A stretch of DNA of 20,806 bases from CAYNEO01 sp964396245. GTDB taxonomy: Bacteria; Zixibacteria; MSB-5A5; GN15; FEB-12. Position numbers and translations under genes: made by a program. Location: positions 1 through 20,806 of the forward strand of contig CAYNEO010000062.1 in the NCBI GenBank assembly GCA_964396245.1, given 5' to 3'. Below the pieces are notes generated by a model. That model searched no databases. It saw only the letters and a program-made list of their open reading frames with translations, and was not told the origin of the DNA. The stretch's first letter is position 1, and every line of letters begins with the position of its first letter. Below, one piece after another: positions 13,437-20,806 of this stretch.

Positions 13437-14624
13437 ATGAAACGACTAACCGGAATAGTCCTGACAGTCGGCCTGCTCTGCTTCGCAATACTGGCCGGCC
13501 TGCTTTCACAGCCCGACACGGCCGAGGCCATACCGGCCTTCGCCCGAAAATACCAGATGTCCTGCACAACATGCCATGCTCCCTTCCCCCGGTTGAAACC
13601 GTATGGTGATGAATTCGCCGGGAATGGGTTCAATCTCTCCGACAAGGAGGCGCCGCGCTATTTCATCAATACCGGCGACAAATATCTTGATCTGCTCCGG
13701 GAGCTGCCGCTCGCTATTCGTCTGGAGGGATATATCAAGTACCAGTCGAATACTGACCGCGATGTGGATTTCACGGCGCCCTACAACCTCAAACTGCTCT
13801 CGGGAGGAGCGCTTGGAAAACATGTCTCTTACTATTTCTATTTCTTCCTCAGCGAGCGCGGCGAGGTGGCCGGAGTCGAGGACGCGTTTATCATGTTCAA
13901 CAATCTCTTCAACAAGGAATTCGACGTCTACCTGGGTCAGTTCCAGGTTTCGGACCCCTTGTTTAAAAGGGAACTGCGCCTGACCTATGAGGACTTCCAG
14001 ATTTATAAAACCACGGTAGGTGAATCATGGGCTAACCTCACTTATGATCGCGGTCTTATGCTTACCTACGGAATGCGGACCGGAACCGATTTCGTTGTTG
14101 AGATCCTCAACGGAAACGGCATCGGTGAGGCCGACGATTTCCTGGTATACGATAACGACAAATACAAGAATTTCTTCGGACGAGCGTCACAGGACATCAA
14201 CGAGTACCTCCGAATCGGCGGCTTCGCCTATTACGGCAAGGAACAGGACGTTAACATCAATGAGTTGTGGATGGCGGGTCCCGATGCCAGTATCAACTAC
14301 AAGGACATCCTGACGGTAAACCTCCAGTATATTGAACGCCGTGATGACAACCCGTTCTTTTCGGCGGTCAAACCGCCCGAGAAATTTGAGACTCGCGGAG
14401 GATTCGCCGAGCTGATTGTTCTGCCGGATGGCGACCGGAGTCGCTGGTACGGGGTGGCACTGTACAACCAGGTCGATTCGGATTATGACGCCGCTGATTA
14501 CCAGTCGATGACAGGCCACGTCGGGTATCTACTGTATACCAATATCAGGTTGATCGGTGAGTACACGTACGATATCGAGAATGAGGAGAGTCAAGTCACG
14601 GTAGGGTTCGTTTCGGCCTTCTAA
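13437..14624 (+). CDS. Cyc2-like single-heme cytochrome-porin fusion (outer-membrane beta-barrel)
   Basis: A 395-residue outer-membrane protein. A signal peptide ends near AEA (residue 31), and a single heme-binding CTTCH (C43, C46, H47) follows, set in YQMSCTTCHAPFPRLKPYG. The rest (about 75-395) is rich in alternating aromatic and polar strands typical of a beta-barrel and ends in Phe, as barrel proteins usually do. A heme motif right after the signal peptide followed by a porin is the layout of Cyc2, the fused cytochrome-porin of iron oxidisers. Similar heme-porins of unknown function also occur in other phyla, so iron oxidation is not shown here. The ATG follows the cytochrome stop by 9 bases with AGGAGG overlapping that stop. 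It probably exchanges electrons between the multiheme cytochrome and an external partner. Confidence 0.8.
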   Translation: MKRLTGIVLTVGLLCFAILAGLLSQPDTAEAIPAFARKYQMSCTTCHAPFPRLKPYGDEFAGNGFNLSDKEAPRYFINTGDKYLDLLRELPLAIRLEGYIKYQSNTDRDVDFTAPYNLKLLSGGALGKHVSYYFYFFLSERGEVAGVEDAFIMFNNLFNKEFDVYLGQFQVSDPLFKRELRLTYEDFQIYKTTVGESWANLTYDRGLMLTYGMRTGTDFVVEILNGNGIGEADDFLVYDNDKYKNFFGRASQDINEYLRIGGFAYYGKEQDVNINELWMAGPDASINYKDILTVNLQYIERRDDNPFFSAVKPPEKFETRGGFAELIVLPDGDRSRWYGVALYNQVDSDYDAADYQSMTGHVGYLLYTNIRLIGEYTYDIENEESQVTVGFVSAF

Positions 14625-14648
14625 ACACACGTGACTATTGACCGATGG

Positions 14649-14681
14649 AGAGGCGACAGGAACCTGCCGCCTCTTTTGTTT
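14649..14681 (+). terminator. Intrinsic terminator of the cytochrome-porin operon
   Basis: The 12-base arms 14649-14660 and 14663-14674 pair with one A/C mismatch around a tight GAAC-type loop and are followed by TTTGTTT. It lies 24 bases after the porin stop. The T-run is on the + strand side only, so it acts in that direction and abuts the end of the opposite-strand DUF2087 gene. Confidence 0.8.
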
Positions 14682-14955
14682 AGCTCGTTCCTTCTTTCTT
14701 CCAGTACTCGTTGCCGTCAGGCGTCCTGTCAAGAAGATCCTTCATGATCAACTCGCGACGCAGCAATGCGGGGTCGTTGAAAGTATGGTAATCACCGAGA
14801 ATGACATTCACCTCTTTCTCGTTATAGATCTTGCCCAGCACGAACTTGGAAGCCAGGTAATCGAGAACCAGCCTCTGCATGACCGGCTTCGCCGGCCAGT
14901 CCTTCACCCTTCCCTGCTTATCGAGAAACTTCTGCAATTGCGGATCCGAAACCAT
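14680..14955 (-). CDS. DUF2087 domain protein, small stand-alone
   Basis: A 91-residue protein that is almost entirely a DUF2087 domain: LQKFLDKQGRVKDWPAK near the start, then YLASKFVLGKIYNEKEVN, LRRELIMKDLLDRTPDG and a terminal EYW. In characterised neighbourhoods this domain is found with or attached to winged-helix regulators, but its function is not established and no separate helix-turn-helix is present here. The ATG has a good site (GGGGAG, about six bases upstream on its strand). It converges with the cytochrome-porin operon, and the gene end meets the terminator. A regulatory role is possible but not shown. Confidence 0.8.
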   Translation of the reverse strand: MVSDPQLQKFLDKQGRVKDWPAKPVMQRLVLDYLASKFVLGKIYNEKEVNVILGDYHTFNDPALLRRELIMKDLLDRTPDGNEYWKKEGTS

Positions 14956-15358
14956 AAAGGTCTCCCCTTCAGTTGCTCGGCGACGTGTGCTCCTGTCAGA
15001 CCTGCGAAGGCCTCGAGCCGAAGATGCAAAACGCTATCGTGATATTGCCTGTTCATTCAGACCCATTCGAGAAATGACAGCCGGAGGGACCGGGCAGGGT
15101 GGTCAGTGCAAAACCAAACCTCAGATTACGGAGAGTATCTTCCCGCCACAGACCGTCACAGCTCATCATTGACCTCTCTCCTGGACCTGATGTGTGCCTG
15201 CCCTGAGAGTATGGATTTCAATGGACAGTGGCAAGCAAATTTCTGCGTTGATCCGCCGCATAATATTCTTGCCAGGTCAAGACCAATTGCATAGTTTCGG
15301 TGTCAGCGGTATGCAATAGTCTGGAGACCGAGGGCAACTCCGCAGGAAGGGACAGGCC
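14956..15358. other. Intergenic region between DUF2087 and the OPT transporter
   Basis: About 400 bases without a gene I can support. Short frames on either strand (for example 15106-15294 +) have no family resemblance. It should contain the promoters for both divergent genes, but I cannot pick either with confidence. Near the transporter there is an 8-base inverted repeat, ATTGCATA (15286-15293) and TATGCAAT (15310-15317), and a minimal frame ATG-CAA-TAG at 15311-15319. Confidence 0.5.
15286..15317. repeat. Inverted repeat ATTGCATA / TATGCAAT in the OPT transporter leader
   Basis: A perfect 8-base inverted repeat with arms separated by 16 bases, ending 27 bases before the AGGAAGG ribosome site of the transporter. 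It could be an operator or a weak leader hairpin. Confidence 0.35.
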
Positions 15359-17320
15359 ATTACACGCCAGAACGACAAATCTTCTCTCGAGAACTTCCAA
15401 CCGTATATCGGTCCCCGTGAATCACTTATCGAATTCACTATAAAGTCGATCCTGGTCGGTATCTTCTTCGGGATACTGTTCGGCGCCGCCAACGCCTACC
15501 TGGGACTACTCGCGGGTATCACTGTTTCCACTTCCATCCCGGTGGCAGTGATGAGTGTCGGGCTGTTCCGGCTCATTCAACCGCTTGTGGGAAAATCATC
15601 GATACTCGAAGCCAACATTTCACAGACCACCGGCTCGGCCAGTTCTTCGCTTGCATCAGGGGTCATTTTCACGGTTCCAGCTCTCTACCTCTGGGGACTG
15701 AATCCGCCGCTTCTTCAATTAGCCGGTCTGGCTCTGTTTGGCGGCTTGTTGGGCATTCTATTCATGATTCCCCTCCGTCGTCTTCTTATCAAGATGGAGC
15801 GCGGCAAGCTCCCTTACCCCGAAGGAACGGCCTGCGCCAAGGTGCTCGTGGCCAGCGATACCGGCGGCGCTCACGCAGGCAACGTCTTTCTCGGTCTCGG
15901 CGTCGGTCTTGTGTACCGATTCTTCATAGGCTTCCTGTATCTCTGGAAAGATCGCATCTACACCTCTATCCCGCTCATCAAGAAGGCGCAGCTTGGAATG
16001 ACCGCAACGCCGGCACTGCTTGGCGTCGGCTACATCCTCGGCTATCGGGTGGCATCGATTATGATCGCCGGAAGCCTCATCTCCTGGGTCATTTTGATTC
16101 CTCTTATCGCTTATGCCGGCGAACATCTGACCATTCCGCTCTTCCCCGAAACCGTAAAGACGGTCGCGGAGATGACGCCGTCCGAAATCTGGAGCCGGTA
16201 CATCCGTTACGTGGGCGCGGGAGCGGTGGCTTTCGGGGGTCTTATTACCATCGTGCGCTCACTGCCGACCATGGTTCGCTCATTTCAAATTGGAGTCGCC
16301 GAAGTAAAATCGCGGTTAGCTCGATCCAACACCATGGCTGGATCCGATTCATCCGAACCGTCGGATCGCACCGACAAAGACATCCCGCTTCATTACGTTC
16401 TGGGAGGTGTCGGGGTGCTGGTAGTACTGATGGCATTTATCCCGAATCTGCTGGGAGCCGCTACGTTTGATATGCGCGTTGTCGCTGCACCCGGAATCGC
16501 CATTTTTGCATTTTTCTTCGTCACGGTATCTTCTCGCATTGTCGGTCTGGTCGGCGTGTCGTCAAATCCGACCTCGGGCATGACAATTGTCACCATACTC
16601 GCCATATCATCGATATTTGTCGCACTCGGCTGGACGGACACCGTCGGACGCGCCACCGTTCTCATGACCGGAACGGTTGTGGCCGTAGCCGCGTCGATTG
16701 CGGGAGATACATCACAGGACTTGAAAACCGGCTTCCTGCTCGGCGCCACGCCATATCGGCAACAGCTCGCCGAGCTTCTGGGGGCGGCCAGTTCCGCCCT
16801 GGCGGTTGTCGCGGCAGTGGCTATCCTTAACAAGTCATACGTGTTCGGTTCCACTGAGCTGCCGGCTCCTCAGGCGGTCTTGATAAAAACGATCATCGAG
16901 GGCGTTCTGGAGTCGGGAATTCCATGGGGGCTGCTCTTCATCGGCGTGGCATTTGGAATCGTCATAGAACTCCTGGGACTGCCTTCGCTGCCGTTTGCGG
17001 TCGGGCTCTATCTTCCGGTCTCAACGATGTCGCCGATCTTTGTCGGTGGGTTGATACGGCTGTTCGTAGAGAAGCGTTTTCGGAAAAAGCCGGAAGAACT
17101 GGCTGCCCGGGAGGAGCGCGGCATCCTTTTCAGCTCAGGATTGATCGGCGGTGAAGGATTTCTGAGTGTCGGTGTCGCGCTGTACGCTTTCTACTTCGGC
17201 AGGCCGGAAGGTATCGGCGTTGTCTGGCCGTCTGGCATCGGTGAGATCTTCTCTCTCGTGGTTTTCCTCGGCCTCGGCTATTTGCTGTATGTCCGCACGA
17301 AGCCCGGTCGTAAAGGATAG
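15359..17320 (+). CDS. OPT family oligopeptide transporter, probable ATT start
   Basis: A 653-residue polytopic inner-membrane transporter of the OPT family, which takes up small peptides or metal chelates with cations. The N-terminal helix (SILVGIFFGILFGAANAYLGL) and the motif NPTSGMT mark the family, and there are about 14-16 hydrophobic segments in all. The first in-frame ATG/GTG/TTG codon is GTG 15542, which would delete the conserved first helix. In frame upstream, between the stop at 15317-15319 and that helix, the best start is ATT 15359, preceded by AGGAAGG (15344-15350) with an 8-base spacer. This gives an N-terminus beginning MTRQNDKSSLENF, as expected for the family. A rare start codon or a sequence error at one base are the two explanations. 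The peptidase gene downstream suggests peptide use. Confidence 0.88.
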   Translation: MTRQNDKSSLENFQPYIGPRESLIEFTIKSILVGIFFGILFGAANAYLGLLAGITVSTSIPVAVMSVGLFRLIQPLVGKSSILEANISQTTGSASSSLASGVIFTVPALYLWGLNPPLLQLAGLALFGGLLGILFMIPLRRLLIKMERGKLPYPEGTACAKVLVASDTGGAHAGNVFLGLGVGLVYRFFIGFLYLWKDRIYTSIPLIKKAQLGMTATPALLGVGYILGYRVASIMIAGSLISWVILIPLIAYAGEHLTIPLFPETVKTVAEMTPSEIWSRYIRYVGAGAVAFGGLITIVRSLPTMVRSFQIGVAEVKSRLARSNTMAGSDSSEPSDRTDKDIPLHYVLGGVGVLVVLMAFIPNLLGAATFDMRVVAAPGIAIFAFFFVTVSSRIVGLVGVSSNPTSGMTIVTILAISSIFVALGWTDTVGRATVLMTGTVVAVAASIAGDTSQDLKTGFLLGATPYRQQLAELLGAASSALAVVAAVAILNKSYVFGSTELPAPQAVLIKTIIEGVLESGIPWGLLFIGVAFGIVIELLGLPSLPFAVGLYLPVSTMSPIFVGGLIRLFVEKRFRKKPEELAAREERGILFSSGLIGGEGFLSVGVALYAFYFGRPEGIGVVWPSGIGEIFSLVVFLGLGYLLYVRTKPGRKG

Positions 17321-17348
17321 AGGTCTTCTGTATGGTCGCCGTTTACTC

Positions 17349-17416
17349 ACGAGTTTCTCGTTCATAAGCATTGCTCTTGAGCATCATGCTTCGATCGTTT
17401 ATATTGGAACGAGAAA
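17349..17416. repeat. Nested inverted repeats between the OPT and S9 peptidase genes
   Basis: TTTCTCGTTC (17354-17363) pairs perfectly with GAACGAGAAA (17407-17416). Inside, AAGCATTGCTC (17366-17376) pairs with GAGCA-TC-ATGCTT (17379-17391) with a two-base bulge. The left outer arm can alternatively form a local hairpin ACGAG-TTT-CTCGT (17349-17361), mutually exclusive with the long-range pairing. No T-run follows, so it is not a standard terminator. It could be a leader RNA switch for the peptidase gene or a DNA element. Confidence 0.45.
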
Positions 17417-17540
17417 TAGCGTGCATCATACTCAATGTTGTTCGTACAGAAGGGTTATAAGGGTGCTGGTCAGGACATCTCCCCTTTTCCCATGCAGATA
17501 ATTCGAACGCTACTACTGCTGCCTTCAGGAGGGTTGTGCC

Positions 17541-19601
17541 GTGAACAAATCAGTCTCGCTCAAGTGTTTCTTTCGGGCAGTGCTGGCGATTGTCGTCGCA
17601 TGCGTGCTGTCGCCCGTGCCCGTTCAATCCCGTCCGATGTCGTCCGAAGATGTCGCCCGTATGCGATGGGTCGCTGAGACAGCCATATCACCCGATGGTG
17701 AGTTGATGGCATACACCGTCATCGTGCAACGCAATCCATTTGTCGATGAAAACGGCGGCGTGTGGCGCGAGCTTCATGTTGTCGACCCGGAAGGCAATTC
17801 CCGTCCTTTTATCAGCGCACCGGTGAAAGTCACCAACATTCAATTCACGCCGGATGGAAGTTATATTTCCTACCTGTCCGAGCGGGATGATGACAATCAG
17901 AAGTCGCTGTATGTAATCGCGACCGGCGGCGGAGAATCGCGCAAACTGCTCGAATTCCACAGCGATATAAAGGACTACGCCTGGGCGCCGGATGGCCGAA
18001 AGATCGCCTTTCTCGCGACCGAAAAACTCTCGCCGGTGGTTGATTCACTCGAGGAAACGGGCTTTGATCAGGACGTATACGAGGAGGACTGGCGACCGGT
18101 CCGGATATGGATATGGGACACGGCAGATTCTTCAAGCAGCCCACGGAGGCTGGATCTCGATGGGTCCGCCGGCGACATCTACTGGAGCCCTGACGGGAAA
18201 TTGCTGGCCACTACACTGGCTCCGACTTCACTCATAGACGATTCCTACACATCGCGGAAAGTCTCCCTCGTCAATCCCGAAAGCGGCGAAGTGGTCTATA
18301 AATTCGATAATCCGGGCAAAGTCGGCCGCATTGCTTTCAGCCCTGACAGCCGCCAGCTCGCTTTCGTATCGGTGGTCAATGAGAATGACCCAAAAGAAGG
18401 CCGGCTCGTGGTCGGACCAACCAAAGGAGGGGAATTAAAACCCCTGATCTGGGATTACGACGGTCATGTCAGGCGGATCGTGTGGACAGACAACCAGACT
18501 GTTGCTTATCTTGCCGACAAGGGCGTGGGCAGCGAGATCGGTTCGGTCAAGCTCGACGGGACAAGGGAAGCCATGCAGACGACCGAATCGCCGGTGTTCG
18601 ATGACATGAAATTCTCCTCCGACGGTTCAGGGATTGTGTACATTGGCAGCGCATTCGATTTCCCTCCAGAGATTTTTTATGCCGTCAAGCCGGGCCAAAA
18701 CCCCGTCCGATTGACCAACAGTAATCCATGGTTCACCGAGATTGATTTCGCACCGCAAGAAGTCATCACATTCCTCGCGAGAGACAGTCTGGATCTGCAG
18801 GGCATTTTAATCCGGCCCTTGAACGAGCAACCCGGGCAAAAGTATCCGCTGATACTGACCGTCCACGGGGGACCGGAATCCCGTATTGACAACGGCTGGA
18901 ACACCTGGTACTCGTATCCGGGGCAGGTTGCCGCCGGCGAGGACTTTGCCGTCTTCTATCCGAATTACCGGGGCAGCACAGGCCGTGGCGTTGCGTTCTC
19001 CAAAATGGGACAGGCGGACTATGCCGGAGGCGAGTTCAACGATCTCGTGGACGCTGTCGATTTTCTCATAGGCCGGGGTCTTGTGGATAGCGCGCACGTC
19101 GGTATTACGGGCCGATCATACGGCGGTTATGCATCGGCATGGGCTGCCACGGCGCTCTCGGATCATTTCGCCGCGACCGTAATGGGCGCCGGTGTAAGTG
19201 ATCTCGTCTCCAAATTCGGCACCACCGATATTCCACAGGAAATGTTCCTGGTCCATGCCCGACGATGGCCGTGGGACTATTGGAACTGGTACCGGGAACG
19301 AAGCCCGATCTTCCACGCCGAGAATGCTCATACCCCGCTTCTAATCCTGCACGGGAAGAACGATACACGGGTACATCCGAGTCAGTCGATGGAATTGTAT
19401 CGTTATCTCAAGACACTTGGCAAGGTGCCTGTCAGGCTGGTGTTCTACGAGGGTGAGCCCCACGGGACCAACAAAGCCGCGGCCCGCTACGATGCGAATC
19501 TCAGGCTCATGCGGTGGATGAGGCACTACCTGAAAGGACCGGGTGGTGCACCGCCGCCGTATCGATTGGATTATGGAAAATTGCGGTCTATGGGCAGGTA
19601 G
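17541..19601 (+). CDS. Secreted S9 family (prolyl oligopeptidase-type) serine peptidase
   Basis: A 686-residue peptidase of the S9 family, closest in layout to acylaminoacyl-peptidase/dipeptidyl-peptidase-like members that trim short peptides. A signal peptide covers residues 1-30 (cleavage after VQS). Residues about 40-400 contain WD40-like beta-propeller repeats (AISPDGELMAY, FTPDGSYISY, WAPDGRKIAF, WSPDGKLLA, FSPDSRQLAF). The C-terminal alpha/beta hydrolase carries the triad S526 in GRSYGGY, D608 in HGKNDTRVHP and H641 in GEPHG. The start is GTG with AGGAGGG (17527-17533) seven bases upstream. It follows the OPT transporter on the same strand after a 220-base structured gap, so it may have its own promoter. 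Periplasmic peptide hydrolysis feeding uptake is a reasonable inference. Confidence 0.93.
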   Translation: MNKSVSLKCFFRAVLAIVVACVLSPVPVQSRPMSSEDVARMRWVAETAISPDGELMAYTVIVQRNPFVDENGGVWRELHVVDPEGNSRPFISAPVKVTNIQFTPDGSYISYLSERDDDNQKSLYVIATGGGESRKLLEFHSDIKDYAWAPDGRKIAFLATEKLSPVVDSLEETGFDQDVYEEDWRPVRIWIWDTADSSSSPRRLDLDGSAGDIYWSPDGKLLATTLAPTSLIDDSYTSRKVSLVNPESGEVVYKFDNPGKVGRIAFSPDSRQLAFVSVVNENDPKEGRLVVGPTKGGELKPLIWDYDGHVRRIVWTDNQTVAYLADKGVGSEIGSVKLDGTREAMQTTESPVFDDMKFSSDGSGIVYIGSAFDFPPEIFYAVKPGQNPVRLTNSNPWFTEIDFAPQEVITFLARDSLDLQGILIRPLNEQPGQKYPLILTVHGGPESRIDNGWNTWYSYPGQVAAGEDFAVFYPNYRGSTGRGVAFSKMGQADYAGGEFNDLVDAVDFLIGRGLVDSAHVGITGRSYGGYASAWAATALSDHFAATVMGAGVSDLVSKFGTTDIPQEMFLVHARRWPWDYWNWYRERSPIFHAENAHTPLLILHGKNDTRVHPSQSMELYRYLKTLGKVPVRLVFYEGEPHGTNKAAARYDANLRLMRWMRHYLKGPGGAPPPYRLDYGKLRSMGR

Positions 19602-19620
19602 CTGTCCTGTCGCCCCACCA

Positions 19621-20145
19621 TCAAAATCCGCCGAAGATCTTTCGGATGCGGGGCTGTAGAAACCAGATGCCGACCGGGAAGAGAAAGGCCGCAATGGCCG
19701 GGCCGAGATATTCCATAAACCGGCCGGGCCTCCCCTTTTCCACCGATACGAGCGCGCTGGCTACGAAATAAAGGACATCCAGAAGGGCCACCACCGAGTA
19801 AATATCGAAAACGGTCGTCAGCGAACCCAGAAACAGGCGGATACCTTCTGCAGGCCAGAGTATTTGGAAGGCCAGGGTATACAGAAGGAGATAGATGAGG
19901 TTGAATCGAAAGAAGGCGCCGCTCAATCTCGCGGTCATAGGCATCCGCGACTCCAGACCGGAACCGACCGCATAGAGCCACGACAGAACGATCAACGTAC
20001 CTATTATGGAGAGCGTAATACTGATCTCAACGATGTAGCCGATACCACTAACCAGCGTGAAACCGGATATCACTCCGGAGAGTATTATCGTCCAGGTAAG
20101 CAGTACAAAAGCCTGCCAGTCCTTCATGGTCAGCAATGTGTACAT
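19621..20145 (-). CDS. Hypothetical membrane protein, about five helices
   Basis: A 174-residue integral membrane protein that I do not recognise. Hydrophobic segments lie near residues 10-33, 38-60, 75-95, 104-130 and 145-165, with basic residues in the loops and a basic C-terminus. The ATG at 20145 and a second ATG at 20127 are both possible; neither has a clear ribosome site. The hydrophobic layout with a conserved-looking VFDIYSVVALLDV segment recalls Yip1- or DUF1282-like membrane proteins, but the resemblance is too weak to name it. It lies 65 bases downstream of the Bax inhibitor-1 gene on the same strand, so it may be co-transcribed, and it converges with the S9 peptidase gene 19 bases away. 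Confidence 0.7.
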   Translation of the reverse strand: MYTLLTMKDWQAFVLLTWTIILSGVISGFTLVSGIGYIVEISITLSIIGTLIVLSWLYAVGSGLESRMPMTARLSGAFFRFNLIYLLLYTLAFQILWPAEGIRLFLGSLTTVFDIYSVVALLDVLYFVASALVSVEKGRPGRFMEYLGPAIAAFLFPVGIWFLQPRIRKIFGGF

Positions 20146-20210
20146 CCGAACTATTTCCGTCTCCGTCCGTGTCTACTGATCCACTATACCAAGATTCGGC
20201 GCCAACGAGT

Positions 20211-20806
20211 CTACCGGCGGCGGCCGAGTATGCGCAAAAGTAACAGGAACAGGTTAATGAAATCCAGATAAAGTGAGAGCGCGCCGATTATTGCAGTCTT
20301 GCGTTCTTCGCCGGAATCGCTGAATCTTCCGGCAGCAATCTTCTTTATTTTCTGCGTATCATAAGCGATCAGCCCGACAAACACCAGAATCCCTATATAG
20401 GTCGTGATCCAGTACAAGATCGCATTGTGCCAGAACAGGTTCACGACGGTTGCCAGGATAACGCCTATCAGCCCCATCAACGCCAGGTTTCCAATCGTGG
20501 TCAAATCACGTTTGGTGGCATATCCGTAGATGCTCATCACCGCGAACGTCCCGGCTGTCACGAAGAACGTGGTTGCCAGTGACTCACTGGTATATACCAC
20601 GAATATCATCGAGAGCACCAGCCCGTTGAGACCGGCGTAGAATACGAACGTCACCGTCGCAGTGGTGGCGGACATTCTACGGATCGCAAGCACCAGGTAC
20701 CCCACCAAAATCAGTTCACCGATTATGAGGCCAAGAAAGAGAAACTGGTTACTGAAGAGGAACTGCGTGGCAGACGGCGTCGATGCAACCCACATCGCCA
20801 CTACCG
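20211..20806 (-). CDS. Bax inhibitor-1/YccA family membrane protein, partial (5' end outside window)
   Basis: At least 196 residues of a BI-1/YccA (TMBIM) family protein, a multi-helix membrane protein linked to ion leak or protease control. Visible marks are the helix-rich sequence, the segment GLIAYDTQKIK, and the characteristic C-terminus ALSLYLDFINLFLLLLRI followed by basic residues. Family members are about 230 residues long, and the frame is open through the last base of the window (codon GTA before the GTG at 20801). The real start is therefore outside and the N-terminal helix is cut. The membrane protein downstream may share its transcript. Confidence 0.92.
   Translation of the reverse strand, partial: VVAMWVASTPSATQFLFSNQFLFLGLIIGELILVGYLVLAIRRMSATTATVTFVFYAGLNGLVLSMIFVVYTSESLATTFFVTAGTFAVMSIYGYATKRDLTTIGNLALMGLIGVILATVVNLFWHNAILYWITTYIGILVFVGLIAYDTQKIKKIAAGRFSDSGEERKTAIIGALSLYLDFINLFLLLLRILGRRR

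Noticed and set aside
15106..15294. Possible small gene of 62 codons upstream of the OPT transporter
   Set aside because: No convincing ribosome site, no recognisable domain and no coding-like composition.
15542..17320. OPT transporter starting at GTG 15542
   Set aside because: This would remove the conserved first transmembrane helix encoded in frame just upstream, so the longer form from ATT 15359 is preferred.
17404..17432. Possible promoter TTGGAA-17-CATACT for the S9 peptidase
   Set aside because: Both boxes are weak matches and overlap the inverted-repeat arm, so it is not listed as a feature.
1..20806. CRISPR arrays, insertion sequences, tRNA or rRNA genes
   Set aside because: I looked for regularly spaced repeats, transposase-like products, terminal repeats and RNA gene signatures and saw none.

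Overview
The window is chromosomal DNA of roughly 50-55% GC from a Gram-negative (diderm) bacterium. A beta-barrel outer-membrane protein, a lipoprotein, c-type cytochromes and Tat-type signals all point that way. The gene mix (AmmeMemoRadiSam genes, a multiheme cytochrome with a heme-porin, an OPT transporter, a secreted S9 peptidase) suggests an uncultured lineage such as Zixibacteria or another FCB-type phylum, but this is an impression and not a phylogenetic result. I see no mobile elements, CRISPR arrays, rRNA or tRNA genes.

Region 1 (about 1-8080) is the most interesting part. It holds a complete AmmeMemoRadiSam set with accessory genes. On the + strand lie a NapH-NapG-like membrane polyferredoxin fusion and an overlapping DUF6599-like lipoprotein. 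On the - strand, one tightly packed operon encodes a DUF362 protein, the radical SAM enzyme AmrS and a membrane protein with a spermidine-synthase-like domain. Divergent from that operon is a single gene in which the Memo (AmrB) and AMMECR1 (AmrA) domains are fused. AmrS carries a Tat-type N-terminus, the Memo-AMMECR1 fusion carries a Sec-type signal peptide, and the polyferredoxin has an internal RR motif plus hydrophobic stretch. The proposal that this is an envelope-located radical SAM system fed with electrons by its own membrane Fe-S protein is inference, but it follows from visible targeting signals.

Region 2 (8090-11589, - strand) is a two-gene glycogen/alpha-glucan operon: branching enzyme glgB, then 4-alpha-glucanotransferase malQ.

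Region 3 (11590-14681, + strand) begins with a structured intergenic region and a good sigma70-like promoter. It continues with a pentaheme-type periplasmic cytochrome (four CXXCH and one CX3CH) and a single-heme, Cyc2-like cytochrome-porin, and closes with an intrinsic terminator. It looks like an electron-transfer module across the outer membrane.

Region 4 (14680-19601) holds a small DUF2087 protein, an OPT-family oligopeptide transporter whose only sensible start is ATT, a strikingly structured spacer, and a secreted S9 prolyl-oligopeptidase-family peptidase. Transporter and peptidase suggest peptide scavenging.

Region 5 (19621-20806, - strand) has a five-helix membrane protein of unknown function and the C-terminal part of a Bax inhibitor-1/YccA family protein that runs off the window.
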